Source: Streptomyces sp. NBC_00582 (GTDB lineage: Bacteria; Actinomycetota; Actinomycetes; Streptomycetales; Streptomycetaceae). Taken from it: a DNA stretch of 64,000 nt. How positions within the stretch are numbered: the stretch's first letter is position 1; every line of letters begins with the position of its first letter. A program made the translations under genes and the position numbers. Below are positions 18,542 to 28,620 of this stretch, piece after piece. The notes beneath the pieces were generated by a model. That model saw only the letters and a program-made list of their open reading frames with translations. It was not told where the DNA came from and searched no databases. The stretch is from positions 3,906,001 through 3,970,000 of the forward strand of contig NZ_CP107772.1 of assembly GCF_036345155.1 (NCBI RefSeq). Direction: 5' to 3'.

Positions 18542-19240
18542 ATGCCCAGTTCGTACGACATCCCCGACGCACCCGTGGTACTCGACCGTCGCGAGGGGCC
18601 CCACGGCGAGGTCGTGCTGCGCCGGCACGGCGAACTGCTGCAGATCATCGCCAACGGCTGCTTCCTGATGGACACCTCGGACGGCCGCTCGGAGCGGCTG
18701 CTCGTCGACGCCGCGCTGGCCGCGCTGGACGGCAGACCCGCACCGAAGCTGCTGATCGGCGGCCTGGGCGTCGGTTTCTCGCTCGCGCACGCCGCCGCCG
18801 ATCCGCGCTGGGGCGCGATCACCGTCGTCGAGCGGGAGCGGGCCGTCGTCGACTGGCATCACGACGGGCCGCTCGGGGAACTCTCCGCGCGGGCCCTCGC
18901 CGATCCCCGCACGACGATCGTGGAAACGGACCTGCTTGATCACCTCCGTGAGACGTGCGACACGTTCGACGCGATGTGCCTGGACATCGACAACGGGCCC
19001 GGCTGGACCGTCACCGAGGGCAACGACGGTCTGTACTCGCCGGCCGGACTCACCGACTGCGCAAGGGTGTTGACACCGGGTGGTGTCCTGGCCGTCTGGT
19101 CCGCCCAACCCTCTCCGGAATTCGAGGGAACCTTGCGGAATGCCGGGTTCCAGCAGGTGCGTACCGAAGAGATCCCGGTTGCCCGAGGCGTGCCGGACGT
19201 CGTGCACCTCGCCGTCCGCCCCGCCGTCGGGCCTGGATAG
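18542..19240 (+). CDS. Spermidine-synthase-like methyltransferase-fold protein
   Basis: A 232-residue soluble protein with the Rossmann fold of the spermidine synthase family. Seen: LLIGGLGVGFSLAHAA (nucleoside-binding glycine loop), TVVERERAVVDWH, DAMCLDIDNGPGWTV (acidic motif) and LTPGGVLAVWSAQPSPEFE. It is shorter than true polyamine synthases (about 280-300 residues) and lacks the N-terminal beta domain, so it may be a relative with another substrate. Divergent from the rhomboid-like gene across 228 bases. Substrate unknown. Confidence 0.8.
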   Translation: MPSSYDIPDAPVVLDRREGPHGEVVLRRHGELLQIIANGCFLMDTSDGRSERLLVDAALAALDGRPAPKLLIGGLGVGFSLAHAAADPRWGAITVVERERAVVDWHHDGPLGELSARALADPRTTIVETDLLDHLRETCDTFDAMCLDIDNGPGWTVTEGNDGLYSPAGLTDCARVLTPGGVLAVWSAQPSPEFEGTLRNAGFQQVRTEEIPVARGVPDVVHLAVRPAVGPG

Positions 19241-19362
19241 CAATGCGTCGGTGACTCCGGGTACGTTGCATCCCTGACGCCGATCATTTACGCGTCAACC
19301 GCAGTCATGCGCAGACAAGGGATCACCCCACTGGTTCCGGAAAGCACACTCAGGGGCGGGCG

Positions 19363-20099
19363 ATGGAGACGACACACACCTCGCACAACGGCACGACGAC
19401 GGCGACCCCGGGCGCACAGCGGCGCGTCCTGGTGGTCGAGGACGATCCGACCATCGTCGACGCCATCGCGGCCCGCCTGCGCGCGGAGGGATTCCTCGTG
19501 CAAACGGCGGGCGACGGTCCGGCGGCCGTCGACACCGCCGAGGCCTGGCAGCCCGATCTGCTGATCCTCGACATCATGCTGCCCGGCTTCGACGGTCTGG
19601 AGGTCTGCCGCCGGGTGCAGGCCGCCCGTCCGGTGCCGGTGCTCATGCTCACTGCCCGCGACGACGAGACCGACATGCTGGTCGGGCTCGGCGTGGGCGC
19701 CGACGACTACATGACCAAGCCGTTCTCGATGCGGGAGCTGGCCGCACGCGTGCACGTCCTGCTGCGCCGGGTGGAGCGCGCCGCGATCGCGGCCACCACG
19801 CCCCGCAGCGGCATCCTGCGCCTCGGCGAGCTGGAGATCGACCACGCGCAGCGCCGGGTACGGGTGCGCTCGGAGGACGTGCACCTCACGCCCACGGAGT
19901 TCGACCTGCTGGTCTGCCTGGCGAACACCCCGCGCGCGGTGCTCTCCCGTGAGCAGCTCCTCGCCGAGGTCTGGGACTGGGCGGACGCCTCCGGCACCCG
20001 TACGGTCGACAGCCACATCAAGGCGCTGCGCCGGAAGATCGGCGCCGAGCGGATCCGCACGGTGCACGGCGTGGGCTACGCGCTGGAGACCCCGACGCC

Positions 20100-20103
<4 letters not shown>
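19363..20103 (+). CDS. OmpR-family two-component response regulator
   Basis: A 246-residue regulator. Receiver domain at about residues 24-140: acidic pocket VEDD, phospho-acceptor Asp in LLILDIMLPGFDGLEV, conserved Thr in VLMLTARDDE and Lys in DDYMTKPFS. C-terminal winged helix at about 150-240 (VHLTPTEFDLLVCLANTPRAVLSREQLLAEVW, TVDSHIKALRRKIG). Its stop overlaps the start of the sensor kinase (ATGA), so the pair is translationally coupled. Immediately upstream of the 2-oxoglutarate dehydrogenase gene, but a regulatory link is only inferred from position. Confidence 0.95.
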
Positions 20104-21212
<1,109 letters not shown>

Positions 21213-21526
21213 CGTAAAGTGCGAACCGGAGCCACAAGATCCACCGGCTGTCCGCCTCGTCGGACACGTGTGATCAGGCGCAGGGCCGGTGCAGGTCGGC
21301 ACCGGTTCGCAGGGGGTCCGCACGGTTGCTGTGCGCGACCTGTCCCCACGCACCCTTTTCTGAGCGCAACCGCGCTTGTTTCCCGCCATTTCAACCCCCG
21401 AAACACGCTTTCCGATGTGACTTACGCGACGATGGACCGGCTCGACCTGACCTTCGTGCTCTTGGGGGCGTAGCCTTTATTCCCGCTGTCCATCACCTTG
21501 TGAAGCGGAAGAGGGCGGTTGCCGCC
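21213..21526. other. Intergenic region upstream of 2-oxoglutarate dehydrogenase
   Basis: About 314 bases that should hold the sucA promoter and leader. A short imperfect repeat, CCACCGGCTGTCCG and nearby CGGACACGTG, is visible near 21240-21275. I see no clear -35/-10 pair, riboswitch or operator. Confidence 0.35.
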
Positions 21527-24500
21527 GTGTCGCCACAGTCCCCCAGTAACGCATCGAGCATCTCGACCGACGCAGACCAAGCGGGCAAGAACCCCGCTGC
21601 CGCGTTCGGCCCGAACGAGTGGCTCGTCGACGAGATCTATCAGCAGTACCTCCAGGACCCGAATTCGGTAGACCGTGCCTGGTGGGACTTCTTCGCCGAC
21701 TACAAGCCGGGCGCGGCCTCCGCCCCGGCTCCGGCGGGTACTGCGGCCGCGGGGGCCGCAGCCACCACCACGCCCCCGGCGCCCGCCGCACCGGCCGCCC
21801 CGGCTCCCGTGCCGGCCCCGGCCGCCGCCCCGAAGCCCGCGGCCGCCGCGCCCGCTCCGGCCGCGCCCGCGCCCGCTCCGGCGAAGGCAGCCCCGGCGCC
21901 CGCGAAGCCGGCCGCCGCCGCTCCTCAGGCCACCGCCACGGCGCCCGAGGGCCCCGAGCTGATCACGCTGCGCGGCCCGGCCGCCGCGGTCGCCAAGAAC
22001 ATGAACGCCTCCCTGGAGCTGCCGACCGCCACCTCGGTCCGCGCGGTCCCGGTGAAGCTGCTGTTCGACAACCGCATCGTCATCAACAACCACCTCAAGC
22101 GCGCCCGGGGCGGGAAGATCTCCTTCACGCACCTGATCGGCTTCGCGATGGTGCAGGCCATCAAGGCCATGCCGTCGATGAACTGGCACTACGCGGAGAA
22201 GGACGGGAAGCCCACCCTCGTCAAGCCGCCGCACGTCAACTTCGGTCTCGCCATCGACCTGGTGAAGCCCAACGGCGACCGTCAGCTCGTCGTCGCCGGC
22301 ATCAAGAAGGCCGAGACGCTGAACTTCTTCGAGTTCTGGCAGGCCTACGAGGACATCGTCCGCCGCGCCCGCGACGGCAAGCTGACGATGGACGACTTCA
22401 CCGGTGTCACGGTCTCCCTGACCAACCCCGGCGGCCTCGGCACCGTCCACTCCGTGCCGCGTCTGATGCCCGGCCAGTCCGTCATCATGGGCGTCGGCTC
22501 CATGGACTACCCGGCGGAGTTCCAGGGCACCAGCCAGGACACCCTGAACAAGCTCGGCATCTCGAAGGTCATGACGCTCACGTCGACCTACGACCACCGG
22601 GTCATCCAGGGCGCCGCCTCCGGCGAGTTCCTGCGGATCGTCGCGAACTTCCTCCTCGGCGAGCAGGGCTTCTACGACGACATCTTCGAGGCGCTGCGCA
22701 TCCCCTACGAGCCGGTCCGCTGGCTCAAGGACATCGACGCCAGCCACGACGACGACGTCACCAAGGCCGCCCGGGTCTTCGAGCTGATCCACTCCTACCG
22801 GGTCCGCGGCCACGTCATGGCCGACACCGACCCGCTGGAGTACCGCCAGCGCAAGCACCCCGACCTGGACATCACCGAGCACGGCCTCACCCTGTGGGAC
22901 CTGGAGCGCGAGTTCGCCGTCGGCGGCTTCGCCGGCAAGTCCCTGATGAAGCTGCGCGACATCCTCGGCGTGCTGCGCGACTCGTACTGCCGCACCACCG
23001 GCATCGAGTTCATGCACATCCAGGACCCGAAGCAGCGCCGCTGGATCCAGGACCGCATCGAGCGCGCGCACACCAAGCCGGAGCGCGAGGAGCAGCTGCG
23101 CATCCTGCGCCGGCTGAACGCCGCCGAGGCCTTCGAGACCTTCCTGCAGACGAAGTACGTCGGCCAGAAGCGCTTCTCCCTGGAGGGCGGCGAGTCCGTC
23201 ATCCCGCTCCTCGACGCGGTCATCGACAGCGCCGCGGAGTCCCGCCTGGACGAGGTCGTCATCGGCATGGCCCACCGCGGCCGGCTGAACGTCCTGGCCA
23301 ACATCGTCGGCAAGTCGTACGCGCAGATCTTCCGCGAGTTCGAGGGCAACCTCGACCCGAAGTCGATGCACGGCTCCGGCGACGTGAAGTACCACCTGGG
23401 CGCCGAGGGCACCTTCACCGGCCTCGACGGCGAGCAGATCAAGGTCTCCCTGGCCGCCAACCCGTCCCACCTGGAGACGGTCGACCCGGTCATCGAGGGC
23501 ATCACCCGCGCCAAGCAGGACATCATCAACAAGGGCGGCACGGACTTCACCGTCCTGCCGGTGGCCCTGCACGGCGACGCGGCCTTCGCGGGCCAGGGCG
23601 TGGTGGCCGAGACCCTGAACATGTCGCAGCTGCGCGGCTACCGCACCGGCGGCACGGTCCACATCGTCATCAACAACCAGGTCGGCTTCACCGCGGCCCC
23701 CGAGTCCTCGCGTTCCTCCATGTACGCGACGGACGTGGCCCGCATGATCGAGGCCCCGATCTTCCACGTCAACGGCGACGACCCCGAGGCCGTCGTCCGG
23801 GTCGCCCGGCTGGCCTTCGAGTTCCGCCAGGCGTTCAACAAGGACGTGGTGATCGACCTCATCTGCTACCGCCGCCGCGGTCACAACGAGTCGGACAACC
23901 CGGCCTTCACCCAGCCGCTGATGTACGACCTGATCGACAAGAAGCGCTCGGTGCGCAAGCTCTACACCGAGTCCCTGATCGGTCGCGGCGACATCACCCT
24001 GGAAGAGGCCGAGCAGGCCCTGCAGGACTACCAGGGCCAGCTGGAGAAGGTCTTCACGGAGGTCCGCGAGGCCACCGCGCAGCCCGCCCCCGGCGACTCC
24101 CACGACCCGCAGGACGGCTTCCCCGTCGCGGTCCCGACCGCGGTCTCCGCCGAGGTCGTCAAGCGCATCGCCGAGTCCCAGGTCAACATCCCCGACTACT
24201 TCCACGTGCACCCGCGTCTGCTGCCGCAGCTGCAGCGCCGTGCGGCGATGGTCGAGGACGGCACGATCGACTGGGGCATGGGCGAGACCCTCGCGGTCGG
24301 CTCCCTCCTCCTGGAGGGCACCCCGGTCCGTCTGTCCGGCCAGGACTCCCAGCGGGGCACCTTCGGCCAGCGCCACGCGGTCCTCATCGACCGTGAGACG
24401 GGCGAGGAGCACACCCCGCTCCAGTACCTCGCCGAGGACCAGGCCCGCTACAACGTCTACAACTCCCTGCTGTCCGAGTACGCGGTCATGGGCTTCGAGT

Positions 24501-25315
24501 ACGGCTACTCGCTGGCCCGCCCCGACGCGCTCGTGATGTGGGAGGCGCAGTTCGGCGACTTCGTCAACGGCGCGCAGACGGTGGTCGACGAGTACATCTC
24601 GGCGGCCGAGCAGAAGTGGGGCCAGACCAGCGGCGTCACCCTGCTGCTCCCGCACGGCTACGAGGGCCAGGGCCCGGACCACTCCTCGGCCCGTGTCGAG
24701 CGCTTCCTCCAGCTCTGCGCCCAGAACAACATGACGGTCGCCATGCCGACCCTGCCGTCGAACTACTTCCACCTCCTGCGGTGGCAGGTGCACAACCCGC
24801 ACCACAAGCCGCTGGTCGTCTTCACCCCGAAGTCGATGCTGCGCCTGAAGGCCGCGGCCTCGAAGGCGGAGGAGTTCACCTCGGGCCAGTTCCGGCCCGT
24901 CATCGGCGACACCTCGGTCGAGCCGAACGCGGTCAAGAAGGTCGTCTTCTGCGCCGGCAAGGTCTACTACGACCTGGACGCCGAGCGTCAGAAGCGCGGT
25001 GTCACGGACACGGCGATCATCCGCCTCGAGCGCCTCTACCCGCTGCCGGGTGCCGAGGTCCAGGCGGAGGTCAACAAGTACCCGAACGCCGAGAAGTACC
25101 TGTGGGCCCAGGAGGAGCCGGCGAACCAGGGTGCCTGGCCGTTCATCGCGCTCAACCTGATCGACCACCTCGACCTGGCGGTCGGCGCCGACGTCCCGCA
25201 CGGCGAGCGTCTGCGCCGCATCTCGCGGCCGCACGGCTCGTCCCCGGCCGTCGGCTCCGCCAAGCGCCACCAGGCGGAGCAGGAGCAGCTCGTGCGTGAG
25301 GTGTTCGAGGCGTGA
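21527..25315 (+). CDS. sucA: Multifunctional 2-oxoglutarate dehydrogenase/decarboxylase (fused E2-E1)
   Basis: A 1262-residue TCA-cycle enzyme converting 2-oxoglutarate to succinyl-CoA with a lipoylated E2 and E3 supplied in trans. Layout: E1-type N-terminal helix ([20 protein letters not shown]), an Ala/Pro-rich linker (about residues 62-140), an E2-type acyltransferase core with the [14 protein letters not shown] catalytic motif at about 350-370, then the thiamine-diphosphate E1 ([45 protein letters not shown]). No lipoyl domain is present, as known for actinobacterial Kgd/SucA/OdhA. GTG 21527 fits the known N-terminus; a GTG at 21500 is possible. Confidence 0.95.
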   Translation: MSPQSPSNASSISTDADQAGKNPAAAFGPNEWLVDEIYQQYLQDPNSVDRAWWDFFADYKPGAASAPAPAGTAAAGAAATTTPPAPAAPAAPAPVPAPAAAPKPAAAAPAPAAPAPAPAKAAPAPAKPAAAAPQATATAPEGPELITLRGPAAAVAKNMNASLELPTATSVRAVPVKLLFDNRIVINNHLKRARGGKISFTHLIGFAMVQAIKAMPSMNWHYAEKDGKPTLVKPPHVNFGLAIDLVKPNGDRQLVVAGIKKAETLNFFEFWQAYEDIVRRARDGKLTMDDFTGVTVSLTNPGGLGTVHSVPRLMPGQSVIMGVGSMDYPAEFQGTSQDTLNKLGISKVMTLTSTYDHRVIQGAASGEFLRIVANFLLGEQGFYDDIFEALRIPYEPVRWLKDIDASHDDDVTKAARVFELIHSYRVRGHVMADTDPLEYRQRKHPDLDITEHGLTLWDLEREFAVGGFAGKSLMKLRDILGVLRDSYCRTTGIEFMHIQDPKQRRWIQDRIERAHTKPEREEQLRILRRLNAAEAFETFLQTKYVGQKRFSLEGGESVIPLLDAVIDSAAESRLDEVVIGMAHRGRLNVLANIVGKSYAQIFREFEGNLDPKSMHGSGDVKYHLGAEGTFTGLDGEQIKVSLAANPSHLETVDPVIEGITRAKQDIINKGGTDFTVLPVALHGDAAFAGQGVVAETLNMSQLRGYRTGGTVHIVINNQVGFTAAPESSRSSMYATDVARMIEAPIFHVNGDDPEAVVRVARLAFEFRQAFNKDVVIDLICYRRRGHNESDNPAFTQPLMYDLIDKKRSVRKLYTESLIGRGDITLEEAEQALQDYQGQLEKVFTEVREATAQPAPGDSHDPQDGFPVAVPTAVSAEVVKRIAESQVNIPDYFHVHPRLLPQLQRRAAMVEDGTIDWGMGETLAVGSLLLEGTPVRLSGQDSQRGTFGQRHAVLIDRETGEEHTPLQYLAEDQARYNVYNSLLSEYAVMGFEYGYSLARPDALVMWEAQFGDFVNGAQTVVDEYISAAEQKWGQTSGVTLLLPHGYEGQGPDHSSARVERFLQLCAQNNMTVAMPTLPSNYFHLLRWQVHNPHHKPLVVFTPKSMLRLKAAASKAEEFTSGQFRPVIGDTSVEPNAVKKVVFCAGKVYYDLDAERQKRGVTDTAIIRLERLYPLPGAEVQAEVNKYPNAEKYLWAQEEPANQGAWPFIALNLIDHLDLAVGADVPHGERLRRISRPHGSSPAVGSAKRHQAEQEQLVREVFEA

Positions 25316-25332
25316 GCCTCTGACCCATCGTC

Positions 25333-25372
25333 ACAAGAGCCCGCCCCGGACATGTCCGGGGCGGGCTCTTGT
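25333..25372. terminator. Perfect 20-bp inverted repeat, bidirectional terminator
   Basis: Forty bases forming an uninterrupted palindrome, with half-site ACAAGAGCCCGCCCCGGACA, 17 bases after the sucA stop and 7 bases before the stop of the convergent DUF6104 gene. The arms can form a long hairpin, ending transcription from both sides. Confidence 0.9.
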
Positions 25373-25379
25373 GCGTTCC

Positions 25380-25562
25380 TCAGTCCTCGTCGTCCTCGTC
25401 GTCCAGCCGCGCCAGCCAGGTCGCCAGGCGCTCCACCGGCACCTCGAAGTCCGGGTTCAGGTCGACGAAGGTCCGCAGCTGCTCGGCGAGCCACTCGAAG
25501 GTGACCTCCTCCTCGCCGCGCCGCTTCTCCAGCTCCTCGATGCCTCGGTCGGTGAAGTACAA
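25380..25562 (-). CDS. DUF6104 small acidic protein
   Basis: A 60-residue protein from ATG 25562. It begins MYFTDRGIEELEKRRGEEEV and ends in an Asp/Glu tail, matching my recollection of the actinomycete DUF6104 family of about 60 residues. It is predicted helical and soluble. Convergent to sucA with a shared terminator. Function unknown. Confidence 0.8.
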   Translation of the reverse strand: MYFTDRGIEELEKRRGEEEVTFEWLAEQLRTFVDLNPDFEVPVERLATWLARLDDEDDED

Positions 25563-25634
25563 CTCTCGCTCCTGCTCCTGTGGGCCTACGCCCCCAGGGT
25601 AGGCCGCCCCACGCGTGTCTTGACTTCCGACGTC

Positions 25635-25674
25635 CGCGATATATCGTGAATGGGAGAAGACGCGATATGGCGTG
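25635..25674 (+). promoter_or_regulatory. Paired near-palindromic sites upstream of the DUF4097-PadR operon
   Basis: CGCGATATATCGTG (25635-25648) and CGCGATATGGCGTG (25661-25674) are direct copies 26 bases apart, each a near-palindrome centred on ATAT. AT-rich sites of this kind often precede PadR operons, so autoregulation by the PadR protein at 26661 is likely. They sit 26-65 bases upstream of the operon's ATG. Confidence 0.6.
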
Positions 25675-25699
25675 ATGCCGTGCGCCGAGGAGGTCCCCC

Positions 25700-26659
25700 A
25701 TGTCCGAATGGTCCGTCGCCGAGCCGCGGAAGCTCACTTTCGACGAGCCCGTCAGCACCCTGCACGTCCGCATCGTCGACGGCACGGTGAACGTGGTGGG
25801 CACCGACGAGGGCCCCGCCCGTCTGGAGGTGTCCCGGATCGAGGGGCCGCCCTTGGCGGTGAGTCACCGTGACGGCACCTTGACGGTGGCGTACGACGAT
25901 CTGCCCTGGAAGGGCCTGCTCAAGTGGCTCGACCGCAAGGGGTGGCGGCGCAGCGCCGTGGTCTCCCTGGCCGTCCCGGCCGGCACCCGTGTGGAGGTGG
26001 GGGTGGTCAGCGCCGGCGCGACGGTCTCCGGGATCGACGGGCGTACGGAGATCAAGGGCGTCACCGGCGACACCACCCTGGTCGGCCTCGCGGGCACGGT
26101 CCGCGCGGACACGGTCTCGGGGAGCGTGGAGGCCCAGGCCCTCACCGGCGATCTGCGCTTCAACTCCGTCTCCGGGGACCTGACCGTCGTGGAGGCCGGC
26201 TCGTCCGTGAAGGCCGACTCGGTGAGCGGCTCGATGATCGTCGACGTGGACCCGACGAGCGGGCCCACGGAGATCTCCCTGGCGAACGTCTCGGGCGAGA
26301 TCGCCATCCGGCTGCCCCACCCGGCGGACGCGGAGGTGGAGGCGAACACCGCGAGCGGCGCCGTCTCCAACGCCTTCGAGGATCTCCGGGTGAGCGGCCA
26401 GTGGGGCGCCAAACGGATCACCGGCCGGCTGGGCGCGGGCAACGGCAGGCTGAAGGCGACGACGGTCTCCGGCTCGATCGCCCTGCTCCGACGCCCGCCC
26501 ACGGAGGACGCATCGGACGCGGCGGATGCGGCGGACCGGGATCGCGCGGAGTGGTCCGGCACCGGTTCCAGCGCGGGGGACAATGCCGATTCCGGCCCGG
26601 GCGGCGGATCCCCCTCCGTCGGCCCGGCCGACAGCACGACCGACAAGAAGGTGCTCTGA
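25700..26659 (+). CDS. DUF4097 beta-repeat protein
   Basis: A 319-residue protein from ATG 25700, preceded by GAGGAGG. The first about 270 residues form a repetitive beta-helix-like domain of the DUF4097 family, visible as recurring VSGS / VSGD / VSGE turns (DTVSGSVEAQALTGDLRFNS and similar) every 16-20 residues. No signal peptide is seen. The C-terminal 50 residues are disordered, Asp/Ala/Ser/Gly-rich. It is followed after 1 base by a PadR regulator, the usual actinomycete pairing. The family is linked to envelope-stress-type operons; its molecular role is not established. Confidence 0.85.
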   Translation: MSEWSVAEPRKLTFDEPVSTLHVRIVDGTVNVVGTDEGPARLEVSRIEGPPLAVSHRDGTLTVAYDDLPWKGLLKWLDRKGWRRSAVVSLAVPAGTRVEVGVVSAGATVSGIDGRTEIKGVTGDTTLVGLAGTVRADTVSGSVEAQALTGDLRFNSVSGDLTVVEAGSSVKADSVSGSMIVDVDPTSGPTEISLANVSGEIAIRLPHPADAEVEANTASGAVSNAFEDLRVSGQWGAKRITGRLGAGNGRLKATTVSGSIALLRRPPTEDASDAADAADRDRAEWSGTGSSAGDNADSGPGGGSPSVGPADSTTDKKVL

Positions 26660-26660
26660 C

Positions 26661-27689
26661 ATGCCTCCCGTCTTCGCCCACGGCCGTCTCCGGCTCTATC
26701 TGTTGAAGCTGCTCGACGAGGCCCCGCGCCACGGCTACGAGGTGATCCGCCTCCTGGAGGAGCGCTTCCAGGGGCTGTACGCGCCGTCGGCGGGCACGGT
26801 CTACCCCCGCCTTGCCAAGCTGGAGGCCGAGGGACTGGTCACCCACACCAGCGAGGGCGGCCGCAAGGTGTACGCGATCACCGACGCGGGCCGGGCCGAA
26901 CTGGCCGACCGCAGCGGGGAACTGGCCGATCTGGAGCTGGAGATCCGCGAGTCCGTCGCGGAACTGGCCGCGGAGATCAGGGCCGATGTGCGGGGCGCGG
27001 CGGGTGATCTGCGGCGGGAGATGCGGGCGGCGGCGAGCGAGGCCCGGAGGGACGGCCGCGCCGGCCCGGTCCCCGACCCGGGCGAGTACGCCGACAAGGA
27101 GTCCTGGCGGGCCGCCAAGGAGGAGATGCGCCGCGTCAAGCAGGAGTGGAAGGAGCAGGCCCGCCGGGCCAAGGACGAGAGCCGCCGGGCCCGTGACGAG
27201 GCCCAGCGGGCCCGTCGTCAGGCCAAGGAGGCGCAGGACCATGCCCGGGCCCAGGCGCAGGAGGAGATGCAGCGCATCGCGCGGCGGGTCCAGGAGCAGG
27301 TCCAGGACCACTTCGCGCGCGGCGACTGGCCGACGGGCGTCCGGGAGGGACTGACCGAACTGGCCAGGGAGTTCGGAGAGTTCGGCAAGGACTTCGGCAA
27401 GGAGTTCGGCAAGGACCTGGGCTTCGGCCGCACCCCCGCCGATCCGGCCCCGGCCTACTCCCACACCCCCGAGGACTTCCCCGCCGACTACGAGCCGGCG
27501 TGGGCCCACGAGGACTCCAGCGGCGACCCGGCCCGCGATCTGGACCGTCTGCTCGACCGGTTCCGCGACGACATCCGCGACGCGGCCCGCGACCACGGCG
27601 TCACCGCCGACCAGCTCCGCGAGGCCCGCCGCCATTTGTCCTCGGCGGCGGCCCACATCGGAGCGATACTGCGGGCGTCGAAGGCCTGA
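26661..27689 (+). CDS. PadR-family regulator with long charged C-terminal region
   Basis: A 342-residue protein. The PadR winged helix occupies residues 1-80 (LRLYLLKLLDEAPRHGYEVIRLLEERFQGLYAPSAGTVYPRLAKLEAEGLV). Residues 85-250 are a highly charged Arg/Glu/Ala-rich helix or coiled coil (LADLELEIRESVAELAAEIRADV, then Arg-Arg-Ala repeats). The C-terminus (about 300-342) is helical again (DRLLDRFRDDIRDAARDHGVTADQLREARRHL). Most PadR proteins are 110-180 residues, so this is the long actinomycete type. ATG 26661 is 1 base after the DUF4097 stop. Probably represses its own operon through the sites at 25635-25674. Confidence 0.88.
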   Translation: MPPVFAHGRLRLYLLKLLDEAPRHGYEVIRLLEERFQGLYAPSAGTVYPRLAKLEAEGLVTHTSEGGRKVYAITDAGRAELADRSGELADLELEIRESVAELAAEIRADVRGAAGDLRREMRAAASEARRDGRAGPVPDPGEYADKESWRAAKEEMRRVKQEWKEQARRAKDESRRARDEAQRARRQAKEAQDHARAQAQEEMQRIARRVQEQVQDHFARGDWPTGVREGLTELAREFGEFGKDFGKEFGKDLGFGRTPADPAPAYSHTPEDFPADYEPAWAHEDSSGDPARDLDRLLDRFRDDIRDAARDHGVTADQLREARRHLSSAAAHIGAILRASKA

Positions 27690-27702
27690 GAACCCGCGGC
27701 GG

Positions 27703-28251
27703 TCAGCCCGCCAGGGCGTCTCCGGGGCCGTAGAGCACCCGGGTCAGGGCCGTGTGCGTCACCCCGTGGTCGGCGAGGACCTCGGCCGCGGGGCCGGGGT
27801 GGGTGGTGAGGGCGAGGAGGATGTGTTCGTCGCCGATGCGCCGGTCGCGGTGGGCCAGTGCCATGCGCAGGGAGCGCTCCAGGATCCGTTTGGCGTCCTG
27901 GCCGAATCCCGGACGTCCGGCCCGGCGGCCGACGGCCAGCGCACCGACCCCGTGGGTCTGCTCCACCCGGGCGACGATCTCCGTGACGTCGATGCCCAGG
28001 CCGGCGAGGGCGTCGGTCTCGGCGCGGGAGAGCCCCGCACGCCGGCGTGTCTCCTCCAGCGCCGCCCGCACCGAGTCCTTGCGGGCGGCGAGCCCGAGGG
28101 CGGCCAGCGCGAAGGATCCCCGGCTGCCCTCCCGCTCCAGCAGGGCGAGCAACAGGTGTTCGGACCCGACGGTCCGCACCCCCGCCTCCGCGCAGTGCTC
28201 GACGGCACCGCGCACCACCTCACGGGCGTCCTTCGTGAACCGCTCGAACAT
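27703..28251 (-). CDS. Clp N-terminal-domain protein
   Basis: A 182-residue protein consisting of two Clp-N repeats (the substrate/adaptor-binding module of ClpA/ClpC): MFERFTKDAREVVRGAVEHC with TVGSEHLLLALLEREGS, and AKRILERSLRMALAHRDRRIGDEHILLALT. No AAA+ ATPase follows, so it is a stand-alone Clp-N protein. Its ATG (GGGAGG ribosome site) overlaps the TGA of the upstream HTH gene by one base, indicating coupled translation. It might bind proteins for a Clp machine or act with the HTH protein; both ideas are inference. Confidence 0.85.
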   Translation of the reverse strand: MFERFTKDAREVVRGAVEHCAEAGVRTVGSEHLLLALLEREGSRGSFALAALGLAARKDSVRAALEETRRRAGLSRAETDALAGLGIDVTEIVARVEQTHGVGALAVGRRAGRPGFGQDAKRILERSLRMALAHRDRRIGDEHILLALTTHPGPAAEVLADHGVTHTALTRVLYGPGDALAG

Positions 28252-28460
28252 CACTGCCTCCCGTACTTCTTGTGCACGGCCTGCCTGCTGACTCCGAGCT
28301 CCGCGGCGATCTCCTGCCACGACCAGCCCTGGTTGCGCGCACTGCGCACCTGTACCGCCTCGAGCTGCTCCAGCAGCCTGCGCAGCGCGGCGACGGCACG
28401 CAGTCCGACCCGTGGATCGCGGTCGCCGGCACGCTCGGCGAGATCCGTTGCTTCGGTCAT
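28251..28460 (-). CDS. Small helix-turn-helix protein coupled to Clp-N gene
   Basis: A 69-residue protein. The C-terminal half is a canonical HTH (NQGWSWQEIAAELGVSRQAVHKKYGRQ), the N-terminal half an amphipathic helix (AALRRLLEQLEAVQVRSARN) suited to dimerisation. Probably a dimeric autorepressor: two matched inverted repeats (TGTCAA-N6-TTGACA and CGTCAA-N6-TTGACG) overlap its promoter. The promoter places the transcription start at or next to the ATG, so the mRNA is probably leaderless; accordingly no ribosome site is seen. It overlaps the Clp-N gene by one base. Confidence 0.85.
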   Translation of the reverse strand: MTEATDLAERAGDRDPRVGLRAVAALRRLLEQLEAVQVRSARNQGWSWQEIAAELGVSRQAVHKKYGRQ

Positions 28461-28462
28461 GG

Positions 28463-28508
28463 TGTCAATGTAGGTTGACACCCCGCCGTACGTCAACCGG
28501 AGTTGACG
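28463..28508 (-). promoter_or_regulatory. Promoter with twin operators for the HTH/Clp-N operon
   Basis: On the minus strand, -35 TTGACG (28496-28491) and -10 TACATT (28472-28467) are 18 bases apart, ending 6 bases before the ATG. Two inverted repeats of identical layout, 28463-28480 (TGTCAA-N6-TTGACA) and 28491-28508 (CGTCAA-N6-TTGACG), cover the -10 and -35 regions, 28 bases centre to centre. Confidence 0.75.
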
Positions 28509-28523
28509 ACCGGCCGGGCGACC

Positions 28524-28577
28524 GGGCAGGCGACCGGCCAGGCGCCCGGGCAGGCGACCGGCCAGGCGCCCGGGCAC
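28524..28577. repeat. 24-bp tandem repeat downstream of an oxidoreductase gene
   Basis: Two exact 24-base units (28524-28547, 28548-28571), each made of two related 12-base halves (GGGCAGGCGACC and GGCCAGGCGCCC), and a short third copy. They lie between the HTH promoter and the terminator of the gene at 28621. Confidence 0.8.
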
Positions 28578-28579
28578 GC

Positions 28580-28613
28580 AAAAGGCGGGCCCGGAACCCT
28601 CCCGGACCCGCCC
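28580..28613 (-). terminator. Hairpin plus T-run after the quinone-oxidoreductase-like gene
   Basis: On the minus strand GGCGGGTCCGGG / CCGGGCCCGCC forms a strong stem with one mismatch and is followed by TTTT, just after the stop at 28621. A classical intrinsic terminator, unusual in having a T-run in this genome. Confidence 0.75.
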
Positions 28614-28620
28614 GCGGTGT

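Noticed and set aside
21422..25270. A 1282-codon open frame on the minus strand opposite sucA
   Set aside because: Antisense shadow caused by high third-position GC; the plus strand encodes a textbook dehydrogenase and the minus product has low-complexity Val/Arg/Asp composition.
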